From: Salticus scenicus
Taxonomy: Eukaryota; Arthropoda; Arachnida; Araneae; Salticidae
NCBI GenBank assembly: GCA_963930645.1
Contig: OZ005651.1
Coordinates: 333,344,705-333,408,704, forward strand
Direction of reading: 5' to 3'
DNA: 64,000 nucleotides
Of the stretch, positions 44,660 to 56,684 are shown in pieces; positions within the stretch are counted from its first letter, which is position 1; every line of letters begins with the position of its first letter. The translations under genes and the position numbers were made by a program. The notes under the pieces are model-generated. The model worked only from the letters and a program-made list of their open reading frames with translations, did not search any database and was not told the origin of the DNA.

Positions 44660-45500
44660 CACACACACACACATATATCTATGTATATATAAAGAAGTTG
44701 CAAATAGACTCGTTAAATTTCTTGATAAACTTTTAAAAGGTTTTATGTTTTATTTTTAAGGATAAAAATATATTAAAAATTATGTTAAATTTTATGTATA
44801 ACGCATATAATATTTATATATTGATTAGAATAAGAGCATTTAAAGTGCGCGTCTGAATAATAGCACAACAAAATAAAAACAGTCAGCATTCAACTGAGAA
44901 AGATTAAAGATATAGAATACATTGTTAAAATCAATTTTTCACTAAATAATGTTTTGATTTATTATTTCAGAAAAATGATTGTAAAATGGAACGAGAAATT
45001 TATAAATTTAATGTATTATTTGCATGTGTAACATTCTATTTCATAGAATAAGTTAATAGGCACGGTATTTAATTATAGGATTTTTCCAAAGAATAATTTT
45101 GAAAGCATTGAAACGTTAATAAACACAAATGATATTTGATTGATTATGAATAAATTCTTATCCATCTTAACATTGTACTGATTAATAGTGAGTTATTTTG
45201 TAGTGGAAAAACACGCTTCTAATTCATTCAAGCAAACTAAATGAGAAACGACACGCAACATTAAATTTAAGTTGCAATTCCAAGCTTATGAATTGAATCT
45301 AAAGGGAAAATGACTGAAAAAACTCCCGTATTTAAATTAATATTTATTTAAATCTGAATTTACAAAAGCTTTATTGTAACAATTATGCATAACATCGCAG
45401 TATATTTGTATTTCTTTTTACTTTCCCGTAGATAATTAGCACTACAATTTCAGGATTATAAGATTTACAAGAGTTGTTACATTTTCACTTCATTTGACAA
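44660..45500. other. AT-rich intergenic sequence
   Basis: An AC then AT microsatellite at 44655-44690. Nothing else recognised. Confidence 0.5.
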
Positions 45501-45502
45501 TA

Positions 45503-45933
45503 TAGGGTAGGTGCTCCAGTGATTGGCATGCTTCAGTAATTGACACCTTCCCCAAATAATGTAACAAAATAAAAGCAAATGTTTTACATATAAGAATTTT
45601 AACATTGTATCTCAAACACTGGAACATAGGGTGCCAATTACTGGTAAAATGAAAAAGTATCAGTGCAAAACACTAGAGCATACGGGGCCATTTACTGGTA
45701 AAATGAAAAACTGGCTGTGTCAATTACTGGAACATTAAGTGGGTGTAAAATAAGAATTCATTAAAAAAATAATAGTTATAAAATGTATATATTTTAACAT
45801 ATACGTGGTTCTGAAAGTTTTTCGTACCATATATATTAACTTAAGATTTCCAAAAATAGTTTCTGCTGACTAAAACATTAAAAACGTTAGAAATTGCTCT
45901 AAAAGTGTCAATCACTGGAGCACTTACTCTAGT
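45503..45933. mobile_element. MITE with pogo-like ends and internal repeats
   Basis: AGGGTAGGTGCTCCAGTGAT at the left pairs with ATCACTGGAGCACTTACTCT at the right. Three internal blocks vary on CAATTACTGG-AAAATGAAAAA (near 45637, 45690, 45720), themselves resembling the terminal repeat. Confidence 0.75.
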
Positions 45934-45934
45934 T

Positions 45935-46179
45935 GAAATATTTATTCGTATGTAACTAAATTAGTTAAGATTCAAAAATTTCAAGAATGATTTTAACATT
46001 GCAGCAATCAGAAGAAGACACTTGAATGAACTGAAAATTTTGTATTGTTGAAATGCAATTAAGTTATCAAAATCAAAAATAATACTGAAATTTTCTAAAT
46101 ATATGTTTGAAAATTAGAGTTGAAAATAAAGAGATGTTATTGGCAAAATGTAGACGCATAGTTTAGAAATTTTTGCTTG

Positions 46180-46210
<31 letters not shown>

Positions 46211-47770
46211 ATTTATTATATAGTACGAGTAGATATTCATTCTCTCTGAAATACAAACATAGGAAAAAATAAGGTTACATTTTTAAGAAATTAGAGTTTT
46301 TTAAAAATAAATGTTGTTATAGTACTATAATCAGGTTCAGTGACAAATCGATAAATCACATTCAATAAGTATTCGAAATTTTCAATACCAGCTACATCTT
46401 CAGGTTCTTAATCTCTGCTATTCGAAAAATTAAAATTTTAATCACGTATGTCCCTACTAATAGTAAATAGAAAGTTGCAAGTTGAATTTATTTTTTTTTT
46501 TTTTCTGGCGAACTAAAACAAAATCATTAATTTTTTAAATCATCTAATAAAAAGTATATATTTTTATCATCAGTTTAATAAATTTTACCATCATAATGAG
46601 ATTCGTCAAAAAGTGAAAATTTTTCATTTCATCACTACTTATATAAACATGTTTCTTTGGAAATGTGTCCGACTGCTCCTTAAGCAGGAATAAGTCTATA
46701 ACAGCCAATTAATAGGTTAATACAATTAAGAAGAAAAATTCAGAAGAAAGAAAAATAAATATCTTCATGGTCAGGCTAAAGATGGACTACTCATTACCAT
46801 GAAATGTGGCTCATCCAGTCCCATCTGTACTTTTAGAAAATGAACACGTTTCTGTAGTACAACATATTAAAAAATCATCTAAATATATATTAACATTTGT
46901 AAACATGCAAAAAGAGACTTGTAAACAGTCATATTGTTAAGAACAAATAAAATTTTTTTAACTAATAAATATTTCACAGAAAGAGGAGACACTTAAGTTT
47001 CAAACAGATTTTTGCCCCCCCCCTTCTATCCGCCCCCCCCCTACACACACATTCTATTGGATAACAAGATTTTCATAAACAAATGAAGACTTTATATGTT
47101 TGATAAAACAAGTAACTAAACTGGGGTAAATTTTAAAACAAAGTAAGTAAACTAGGGTAAATGGAAGATTTTTGGCCACTGTTTGGCCGCTGCGTAACTC
47201 TAGTGTAATCCCATTCAACATCATCTTCAAAATTTAAAATTTTAAAAATGTCAAAATCACAAATCAAAATAATCTATTTTTGCAACATTTTCTCCAAGTG
47301 AAAAATTAAATAAGGTAATAAGTAAGTAAAATATGCAGACGGCAGAATTAATAATTTCTTTATTACATCGTATAAAATTTATCTATATTAAGTCTAGAAA
47401 AATTTATTAGACATCAAAATTTTCATTTTAACTGCATTTTGCTACAATTTTTTTTGTATTATTATTCAACTGACTGAATTACAGAATCTATGAGTGAAAA
47501 CATCATAGAATGTCCCTAATTCTGCTCTCAACATGTAAGAAATAATAAGATTGAGGTTGAGTGGTTCGCACTTCAGGTAGGTACTATTCGACTATTGGTG
47601 ACTATTGGTAACAAGATGGGAAGTCCGTACATACTAACTTTGAGCTTCTGAAGAAGGGTCCGATCTTGGTACACTGATGACTTCAGCACAAAGTCGAGCA
47701 TTTGACACAGTAGAACAAATTAAGTAGGACGAGGTAACACCAATCACTCGGACATTTATAATAATAGTGA
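45935..47770. other. AT-rich intergenic sequence
   Basis: Poly(A) at 46179-46209, C-rich runs at 47016-47041, and a direct repeat AAGTAA-TAAACT-GGGTAAAT near 47108 and 47138. No gene recognised. Confidence 0.5.
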
Positions 47771-47774
47771 AGGG

Positions 47775-47925
47775 TAAGGTGACTACATGTCCTCGATATT
47801 TGGGACAGCCTCATATTTTGAAATTTTTTTTCTGAATTTTGAACACTCTTAGGAATGAGTCCCAGACTGTCGTCAATTCCTATAGAGTAGCAACGTAATA
47901 CCTACTCAACGAAATACATTTTGAA
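47775..47925. mobile_element. Degenerate dispersed repeat with GTCCCAGAC block
   Basis: AAGGTGACTACATGTCCTCG then TATTTGGGACAG resembles the end of a widespread DNA element. It is followed by TAGGAATGAGTCCCAGACTG and TCGTCAATT, matching 22433-22480. Confidence 0.45.
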
Positions 47926-47959
47926 AAATTGTAGCAAAGAAATTAATCTATCCTAATTA

Positions 47960-48725
47960 TTAACTTTTTATTCTCATTTACTTAGCATAAGCTATACAAC
48001 ACCATAATCAAATAATTATAATATATTTTAATGCTAGTATATTATAAAGGTACTTTTATCTGGTTACTATAGTCAAGAGAAGCACAACCAAATACTGATC
48101 CCAGAGAATGTTGCTTCTCTGTCAGTGTTCCAATGCGAAGCGAACTGAGCCAACTAGGCCAATGCGGAACACAGGAAAATATCCAGAAAATAATTAGTTA
48201 TAATGTCTCGTGATCATTGAGATTATTTGATGAATGAAGTGAACGGACACTATTTGTTTTGAGGGATTCGAGGCAAAATCATTTATCTTATCCACCACAT
48301 GCGATTTCCGATTCTTCATTTACCTGTGAATTTCTCCATAGGATGCAAACATTTTTTTATAGAGTACAAACACTTTCCCATACACTTTAAATGATTCAGT
48401 AAATACTGAACTCATAAAAATACTATATGCTATTACAAAACTAAAAATTTAGCATAAAAAATGAATTTAGAATATTATTATTTCAGTCAGTTGAAAGCAA
48501 AAGATAAAAGAAATCAGATAAAAATAAAAGGAGGAAAAGTAAACGGAATTTTATTTCCTTATTCAAAACTGCAAGAAAAAACCGGCAATATTGCGGAAAA
48601 TTCAATTTTTTTCAATTAAACTAATCGTATTCTAAAACTAATGGCTTGAAATATTTGTAGTTCAAGACATTAATAATAGAGGAGAGTAGCACCTACCCTG
48701 AATTCATCTCGAACCTATGCAAGTA
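47960..48725. other. AT-rich intergenic sequence
   Basis: Nothing recognised apart from short GC-richer stretches near 48110-48160. Confidence 0.45.
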
Positions 48726-48726
48726 T

Positions 48727-48781
48727 TACAGTTGGCAGCAAAATTATTCGTGTGCTAGCAATAATTCCTATGTAAAAAAAA
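48727..48781. mobile_element. Palindromic TA-MITE, copy 6, left fragment
   Basis: TACAGTTGGCAGCAAAATTA to CCTATGTAAAAAAA corresponds to the first 55 bases of the TA-MITE. It stops where other copies continue AGTACACTTAATACTG; that continuation is found at 50121-50133 and 50356 onward. Confidence 0.85.
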
Positions 48782-50121
48782 TATGATGTGGATATCACAT
48801 GACTTCCTTATACATTCATTAGAATATACATATTTTTATGAAAACATTGCTATTTTTGTGTATGATAACTGACTCGTAAATAAACAGACAGGTTCTAACC
48901 ACGAAAAAAAAAAAAAAAAAAAAAACTGAAAAACTGCTACTCTAACTACAAAAGTCATGATAATAGGATTGTATGTACCGCCAAACAAATATACTAGTTT
49001 TTTCAGAAACGGCTTATTACTGAATTTCTCATTGACAAATACATAGCTTAGTTAAATGAAAATCCTTTGCGTATAGATTGAGTAATTTTGCTCTCTTTGC
49101 CGAAAAGCAGAAGTGAAAAATGATACATTTTAAAGAAACAATTAATTCAGTTAAAATTGAGAAAAAATTTACTAATTCTGGCTATCCTGAAAGAATATTT
49201 GCTGCGAAATTTAATCGCTAATCTCGCCAAGTTTGTAGCTAACGCTTAATTTTAGTCTTAGCACCAAATTTGGCGACTTGGCGATCGAATATGGCGAAAA
49301 TTTGTAGTTTATGGTTGCCAAAATCTGGAAGCTCTAACTTCAATAAGAACAGAAATCTGTAATTTTCCGGCAAGATTCATTGGTTTATAGCGCTGAACTA
49401 AATTCTTCGAAAATTCTTTAAATGACAAACAAGACTTAAACAAAATAAAGTGCATTCCTCGACTAGAACCTGCTTATATATTAAGAATTACTTTCTACAT
49501 TCAAAAATGTCGGCAATTTTCATAACAATATCATTACGCGCTCTATCTACGTGCTGAATATTCATTAAAGTGCATTAATCGATTAGAACCTGTTTATGTC
49601 TTTAAGAATTACTTTCTACAAGCAAAAATGTCGACAACTTTCACAATATCATTACAGGCTCTATCATTAGCTTATTTTGAAAACTCTGTGATGGTAGGTC
49701 ATATATAGCAATGGCAAAATCCTTTGTATTTTTGGCTGTTATGAAAATAATTTTCTTAAATATCTACAAAACGGAAAGTCACAGAAAGTCCAAAAAGGCA
49801 GGTGCACAACTAAATGTTATAACAAACATATATACCAATTTGCAACGTTCTACGTCCAACCATTTTTGAGTTATACCAGATACGTACACACATACTTACA
49901 CACACGTATAGACGTCACAAGAAATCGTGTAAAGTCGCTGATATCTCAAAAATGAGAGCTTGTATTCAGACAAAACTTGCAGGTGTACAACTAGACATCA
50001 TCGCAGTCATACATATAAATTTTCGACATACGATGATTCATTTTTGAGCTATGTGAGATATAAAATCCATTTCACAAATCGGGATTACAATACTTCCTTA
50101 TACTTTGTATAAGGAAGTGAA
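48782..50121. mobile_element. 1.3 kb insertion with TTCCTTATAC stem-loop end
   Basis: It interrupts TA-MITE copy 6. The left edge reads GATGTGGATATCACATGACT then TCCTTATAC. The right edge is a hairpin ACTTCCTTATAC-TTT-GTATAAGGAAGT (50092-50118) followed by GAAAA. The interior has GAGTTATACCAGATACGTAC, ACACAC and TATCTCAAAAATGAGAGCTT, like the stem-loop-tailed repeats at 14-15 kb and 31 kb, and a poly(A) run at 48904-48925. A direct repeat ATTAAAGTGCATTCCTCGA-like block occurs at about 49448 and 49565. No coding frame. Confidence 0.7.
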
Positions 50122-50133
50122 AAGTACACTTAA

Positions 50134-50355
50134 CCCTTTGCGGCGCAAGACAATTTGAAACATTTAAATTATACTGCCACCGGAATTCATGAACTAAATT
50201 AAACTAAAAGAAATTTTAAATTTTAAGGTTTAAAAAACCGGCCTTTTCTGATATGTTATAAACGTGAATTTTTGCTAAAATATTTCCGGGATGAATTTTT
50301 GCAGCTGGATCTTAAATTTTGCGTCCTCGTGGCGAGGACACCGCGCGTTAAGGGG
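50134..50355. mobile_element. TTAA-flanked piggyBac-like MITE, 222 bp
   Basis: The target duplication TTAA is at 50130-50133 and 50356-50359. The left end is CCCTTTGCGGCGCAAG and the right end CGCGCGTTAAGGGG, an imperfect inverted pair. The TTAA is exactly the one in the MITE sequence CACTTAATACTG, so the element jumped into TA-MITE copy 6. Confidence 0.85.
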
Positions 50356-50443
50356 TTAATACTGTTTTGATAAATAAATCCTTGTCGAATCATGTTCTTA
50401 GTCAGTCTAAGAAAACGATTAGACGAATTTTGCTGCCGACTGT
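50356..50443. mobile_element. Palindromic TA-MITE, copy 6, right fragment
   Basis: TTAATACTGTTTTGATAAAT, then the hairpin centre CTTAGTCAGTCTAAG and, after a deletion of most of the right arm, AATTTTGCTGCCGACTGT. Confidence 0.85.
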
Positions 50444-50449
50444 TGTCAA

Positions 50450-53400
50450 AGTGTCAACTACTGGTACTTTTATCCTAAGTTAGCACTAGCAGTAATGAAC
50501 ACTTTATGGATATTTTAATAGAAGACAGTATAGGTTTAAGGATAGGTTTATTCTTAATTCTGGAGACTGTGACAAAAAACAATGTTCAATACCTCAATTT
50601 ACTCTTTCTAACTGTTCTGCCAAAGTAGTTAACTGAAGCATTTTTACTTTCTTTTACGCACATAATAGTGAAGAAACTACTGTTTTTGTGTGAAATTTTC
50701 GAAATTGAGTTTTGCGATACTTAATCGTTTTGAGGTCCTCTGAATCTTAAAATTAGGTTTTCAGCGGTTTTTCTGTGCGTAAGTTATCAGAATAACACAA
50801 AATGCTTTTTTGGGAAGACCAAAGACAGTATTCTGAATTTGTAACGTATAGAGATGTCACTATCGAAGAAACAGTTCGTGTATCTAGATCCAAGCGAATT
50901 CAAATACAAAAAATATGTACATATACAGAATACGTTCAAATTCTAAAATAAGTACGTGCAAAGCAAACAAAATTCGCTTATCTTATTCAAAACAACAAGA
51001 AATAACGATAAAATGACAAAGTTTCTATTTCTGTAATTAAATTGGTGTCATTATAGAACTGATAACTGGAAATTTTCACATTCCAAGTAATTAATGGTGG
51101 AGGGTTATAACACTAACCTAGAATGTTAGGCTTATAAATAAATTTTCTATAATGATATGGAAAATTTATTTTTAGAGTTGAAAAGTGTCCGATTTAAAAG
51201 TGTCTAGTATTAGTGCACTTTCCTTAATATTGCTTATTTAAGAATGCACTAAATTCCAGTAAAAATCTTTCATCATATTTTAATAGAAATAATAACTAAC
51301 TAAATGAATCTTTATCGGGTACAGTTCGTTATTTATTTCATTTTTCTTTTCATTACATTGCGATTATAAAGATATTTGAAAATAAAATATTATTAAAAAT
51401 GTATATTATACGTATTTGTTGCGTAAATATAGTATTTTTTAAATTTATTTTAGAAAAAATAATTCATAATGTACTACGCGCAGAATAATTTCAAGTAGTC
51501 TTAAGTAAAAATCTTACTAAGTAAATTACCTGTTACATTAATGATATAACATCTCAAAATGAGAAAATAATCTTTTGAATATTATATTCTTGTTTTGAAA
51601 ATCGGACAATAGAGCTCCTAAATAATGAAAAACCATCAAATATTCATTATGTTTCCTCGCGTGTATAATATTTATTATTCAGTAACATATTCATAATGTA
51701 CTATTTTCTGAAAAAAAAAATAGTGAATGATATGCGTCCTGTAATGAAAGCAAAAAGTTAATTATTCCTATGTCATTAGCTGCATGGGTTCATAATGAGA
51801 TTTTACCTTATTTAAGAACTACTTTGCCATTTGTTCGTACAGACATTCTTAAATTACATTTGCATTTAGAAAAGTTTTACACTGTTAGAAATTTGATTTG
51901 TAGTATTACGATTTGAATTCTTTTTTTTTTCTTTCACCTTTTAAAATAACATTTAATAGTTCGTTTCAAGAAACAGTTTTTGCTGACACTATGAGACTTT
52001 ATTATAATAGAGCGCAATAATTGGGTCGTTTATTATAAAAGTGAATTATCTCCTTAGAAATTCATTTCGAAATAACGAGCTTTTTTCAAATTTATAACAA
52101 TGGAAACAAAGTCGAGATTCAATAAGTGTTATCGATTTTTTGATCAAATCATAAGAATTTATAAATCATATTGAAAATAATTTGAAGTAACTCAGAAATT
52201 TCATTTTAATAATGAATATGTAAAAGTTTTAGTTTTATGAGAAAAACACGTAATGCTATTTATGGGATTTTAATGCAATTATTGGAGTTTTTTCTTTTTT
52301 ATGATGAAAGATGTGACAAAATGGGATACAATTAAGCAAAAAAATATATATTTAAAAAATATGGAGTTCCACCACTTTTACAATGAGCCGTCTAATTATG
52401 AATAGTTTGTTTAGTCAATTGATTAAGCAATTACTAAAAGTAAAACGATACATTTCGTTCTTTGAACTATTACATTTAAATACTATTTCATATCTAAAAT
52501 TTGTAGTTTCAAGTCTAATTATCCCTTTATTGTTAGAAATAAATGGTGGTAACTTAGGCAAATTTAGCTGCAACGATTTCTTTTTTAAATTTGGTACTAA
52601 GTTGTACCATTTCATCAGTTCCTACCGCACTAAGCTCAGGCTTAGAACCCTAGTATAGTCAATTGGCTTTAATCCTAACACAAACACCTTACCGCACTAA
52701 AATAACACCATTAATGTGATAAAACTATTTTTGGTTGGTGTTTTATTACAAAAAAGAAAAAAAAAAGAAGAAGAAGAAGAGAGAGAGAGAGAGAAAAGCA
52801 AAAGAAAAGGGAAAAAAGAAAAAAAAAAAAAGTAAAATTTGTCTATTGTTTTCTTTTACAGTTTCTTTACTTAAAGTAAGAAAAAAAAGTTTTTATACTG
52901 TTTTTATAAAATATTCTGAAAATAAAAATTAGTTTTACCTCAAGGTGTCTGCGTAAATAAAGCTAAATAATTAAATTATGTATTTAATCCATGCTTAAAG
53001 TATGTTTATTCGTTTCTTTTTTTCTTTTTTTAATTTAAAGTTTATTTTAAAAATAACATTTTTTTCATTTTCGTAGGAAAAAAAAAAAAAAAAAAAAAAA
53101 AAGCAACTGAAATATTAAATATACAAATGCTTTCAAATAGCTTGAAAAGATCGAGATCTTAATTCTCATATATCTAGATTTCTACACGTCCCATTCTCAG
53201 TGTAGCATTAAATGCATTACTACATTCTAAAGTGAATTCTAGCATTATATAGTAAACAGAGCTTACTATCTTAATGGGTTTTTACAGTAAATTGATCACG
53301 AATGTATTTTTTTTTTATTTCGAGACATTAACTTAAAGTTATTATAACGAGAATTCTATGATATTTGTTTTACAACTCAAGTAAGAATTTTGTAAGTTTT

Positions 53401-53615
53401 GACAAGAGGTATATAATTTTTTGCAGCCGGAGTCGATGGATATAGCTGCAAATTTCATTAAGTATTTTGAATTTTATTTTTTGTAAATAAAAATCGTGAG
53501 AGTTATTTATTTTGTAAATCAAATCAAATAAGAATGAAATTTCTATTTTTAAAATTTTTATTTTTATAAAGATTGTGGAAAAAAAGGAAACGTGGATTTT
53601 TTAAAATTATAATTT
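50450..53615. other. AT-rich intergenic sequence
   Basis: A SINE-like 5' fragment in minus orientation lies at 52625-52690 (CTAGTATAGTCAATTGGCTT then TAATCC). There is a purine-rich GAA/GA run at 52750-52830 and poly(A) at 53078-53102. The open frame 52383-52658 does not resemble a known family. Confidence 0.5.
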
Positions 53616-53619
53616 AGTG

Positions 53620-54345
53620 CAACATTTTGAAATTTTCTGCAAATATCTGCAAAAATTTAGATTAAACAATACTACAAATGAATTTGCAATTAAATTTAAA
53701 AACAAACATTTTACGAATAATAAGATATCAATGCCTAGAAAAATCACCCTCAAAATTTCGAGTATTATTAACTTGAATCGATATTTTAATTTTTTATAAA
53801 ATATATTTAAGAGATTTTATACAAACTTAATTTGATAACATTTACATTACTTGTCATCAATTTTCTTATATCATTTAAATTATTTTAAAATATTTTCGTT
53901 ACTTTAATTAAAAATAATTTTTAGGCTTTTCTTAAAAATTTAAATAATGTAGTTAATAGTTTAAAAGATACGTTATTCATGCGCGTGGGAAAAATGTTAC
54001 AAATAAAACAGAAAATAATAAATGATTCAATAAATGGTCAAAATAAAAAACAGCTTAAAGTTTCATTCGCCAGCAGAAAATTTTAGCGAACTCCAAGTAA
54101 TATTTTCTGAAGTGCATACTTCAGAAGAAATTTCTTTCAAACTACTAAAAGTAAAATCATAAAATTTCATATTTTAAACTTTCTTCACCATACCAATATA
54201 AATTGGGATATAGACGGAGAACCATAAACACGCAAGAAGTTTTAATAAGTGCATAACCGTTCAAAACGCAAATATTAAAAATATAGCCTGCAGCTATAAG
54301 ATGAAAAGTTTTATGAAAATGATTCAGTCACGAAAAATAATGTAA
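53620..54345. repeat. Segmental duplication, copy B (without mariner)
   Basis: Collinear with 37327-38020 plus 39248-39322. The TA at 54273-54274 in AACGCAAATATTAAAA is the exact empty site of the mariner at 38021-39247. Confidence 0.85.
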
Positions 54346-54349
54346 AAGT

Positions 54350-55100
54350 TGTTACTTTTCTTGCATATCATTTTCGTTTGAAATAATTGTTCTTAAAGTT
54401 ATGAAAAATTTAGTAAATTTTAGAAACTTAAAATGTACTATGAAAGAGTGTTTTGCTTCTGTTTCAAGAGTTAGCTAGATATAGTAATTTTAGTTTTTCT
54501 GAAAGTGAAAACAAAATACAACAATTTTCACTTAAGTTACTTGTATGATAAACACAGTTTTTCTTAATTAAACACGCTTCTTATTTGACAAATTTTATAT
54601 GAAGTTTCAAACATTAAAACTAGTGAAATGTTTTATGTACTTATAAATATTAATAAAATTTCTCTATATTGTAGAAAAAAAAAATCTATTTTTACGCTTA
54701 AAAAATTTGTCATAGTAAATCCCCATTTTTTACATTTATGAATTGTGCCTCGTGATCAGACAAAAAGTCATTAAAATTAAGATTTGGGTGATTAAAACTC
54801 GGGTTCCAGATAGTGAGATGTTTTCTCAATTAAATGTTTTTTAAAGATATAATTAAGATGAAATTAAAAAAAAAATATTTAAGATAAATATATGGGTATA
54901 AACTTTTGAAACACAAATAATAAAAAAAGGCAAATAACAGTGAAAATAAGTATATTTTAACTAAACTGATTGCATAACAGTCGATATCTTACGTCACAAC
55001 GATATTCATGAAGTATCACAAATCAAAAAATATTAAGGAAAAAAAAAAAAAAAAAACAATCAGACGTAAGCAATAACAAATAATTCGAAAGCGTCACATC
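54350..55100. other. AT-rich intergenic sequence
   Basis: Nothing recognised; poly(A) at 55039-55056. Confidence 0.5.
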
Positions 55101-55105
55101 TTGTA

Positions 55106-55128
55106 GGGTTTGACTCCCGGTTCAGGCA
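55106..55128 (+). pseudogene. tRNA-Thr 3' end relic
   Basis: GGGTTTGACTCCCGGTTCAG then GCA matches the T arm and 3' acceptor of the 34.9 kb tRNA-Thr with two changes. The rest of the tRNA is absent. Confidence 0.5.
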
Positions 55129-55186
55129 TGGATATCGTGGTGGTTCAAAATCCAGTTTAAGCCTTAGGTAACGGTCTAATGAGCTC

Positions 55187-55625
55187 TTAAGGGCCTTCTT
55201 CACTCACCGCCGCCGGAAGACGAAGCTAATGCTATTCTATGGGAAATTTTTCTTTGCAAATAACTCATTAACTAATACATATTTTTAAATTCTGTTTTCA
55301 CATTGTGAAAATTCCCAACTGTTAAATTGACGCACCTTTTTTAAAAAATAATTTTTTTAATTTTTAATATTTTATTTTGAAGCTGCAAAATACGAATTTT
55401 TAGTATGTGAATTTTTTTCCTTTTGGAATTTCAAAATAAAATATTAAAAATTAAAAAAATACATTTTTAAAAGAGGTGCGTCAATTTAACAGTTGGGAAT
55501 TTTCTGAATGTGAAAACAGAATTTAAAAATAAGCATTAGTTAATAAGTTATTTGTAAAGAAAATTTCCCCATAGAATAACATTGATTCGCGGCTTCCGGT
55601 GACGGTAAGTGAAGAGGGCCGTTAA
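55187..55625. mobile_element. TTAA-flanked inverted-repeat MITE, copy 2
   Basis: TTAA at both ends. Left: GGGCCTTCTTCACTCACCG. Right: CGGTAAGTGAAGAGGGCCG. Inner arms include TTCTATGGGAAATTTTTCTT against AAGAAAATTTCCCCATAGAA and AACTGTTAAATTGACGCACC against GGTGCGTCAATTTAACAGTT. Total length is 439 bp. Confidence 0.88.
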
Positions 55626-55629
55626 TGTA

Positions 55630-56680
55630 AAAAAAATGACAGTGAAGGGGCTACCAAACCCAATCAAATCCTCCATGTCTTATGCTAAAATTATAACATT
55701 TATTTTAATGTACCACATTATGACATATAAATATGTTTCAATAACTCTAAAGGGGATTAGAATCTTATACAACAAATTTAAATGTACCTCTAATAAAACA
55801 TACACAGTGAAGTGATTTGTAAATCACTGATAAAATTTAAAAAGTCAAATTTTTTGAGTTGCCACTTCACGAATAGACGCGCGATTTATTACTAGAGAAA
55901 AAGAAAGAAAAGGAAAAAAAAAAAAAAAAACATTTTCTTGGAGTGAGGTCCTAGTTTCAGACTTTGTGCCGTCAACAAATAGGAATCTCCTTTAAATATA
56001 TTTTGATAAACTTCGATGGTGACATATTTTAATATCTAAAAATTTATGATGTAGTTATTTTTTTTTATTAAAAGTATTTTTATACATGCTTATATTTGTT
56101 CAAATTTTATTAAATTATATTTTTTTATGGGAAAAAAAAAAAAAAAAAAAAAAACAACATTCTAAAACAAAAAAACTGACAGATAAAAGTTCTGAGGATA
56201 CTTTTGTCTATTCTTATCCATTTATTTACGTATTTTGCGTTATTTCAGTGAATTGAATGAAGTGTGCTAAATTCGATTGCGGCATAAATTTCGATCACGG
56301 TGTTTCTGAAATACATTTTATGTTAACGATTTCAACTTAATAGTTATCTTTTATAAAAGTGTTAAAATTATATTTCTATTCCTAAATAATATCCTTAAAA
56401 TTCTTGAGCTGTGAACTTAAGTTCATTTTTAATAAGGTATAGCTAAGACAGAGATTACGCACATAGAGGATCGGAAGGAAAAAGTATAGTGGACGCGCTG
56501 CCACTGCAAGTAGTTGTACAACAGCAATAGTGGAGTGCCGACTTGGATGTGTATGTTGATTGTTTACAGCGTCTAAGATTTAAAAAAAAAAAAAAAAAAA
56601 GTGTTATTTTGTCTTTTTTCAAAAATAAATGCTTGAATTTTATTGATTCTTCCTGGGAATTTCTGTAGAATGGCAGTAGG
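55630..56680. other. AT-rich intergenic sequence
   Basis: Poly(A) runs at 55916-55931 and 56131-56154. The stretch 56450-56560 is less AT-rich (GGACGCGCTGCCACTGCAAG) but gives no recognisable product. Confidence 0.45.
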
Positions 56681-56684
56681 GCAA

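Noticed and set aside
52383..52658. 91-codon + frame
   Set aside because: Its 3' end runs into a SINE-like fragment and the composition equals the background.
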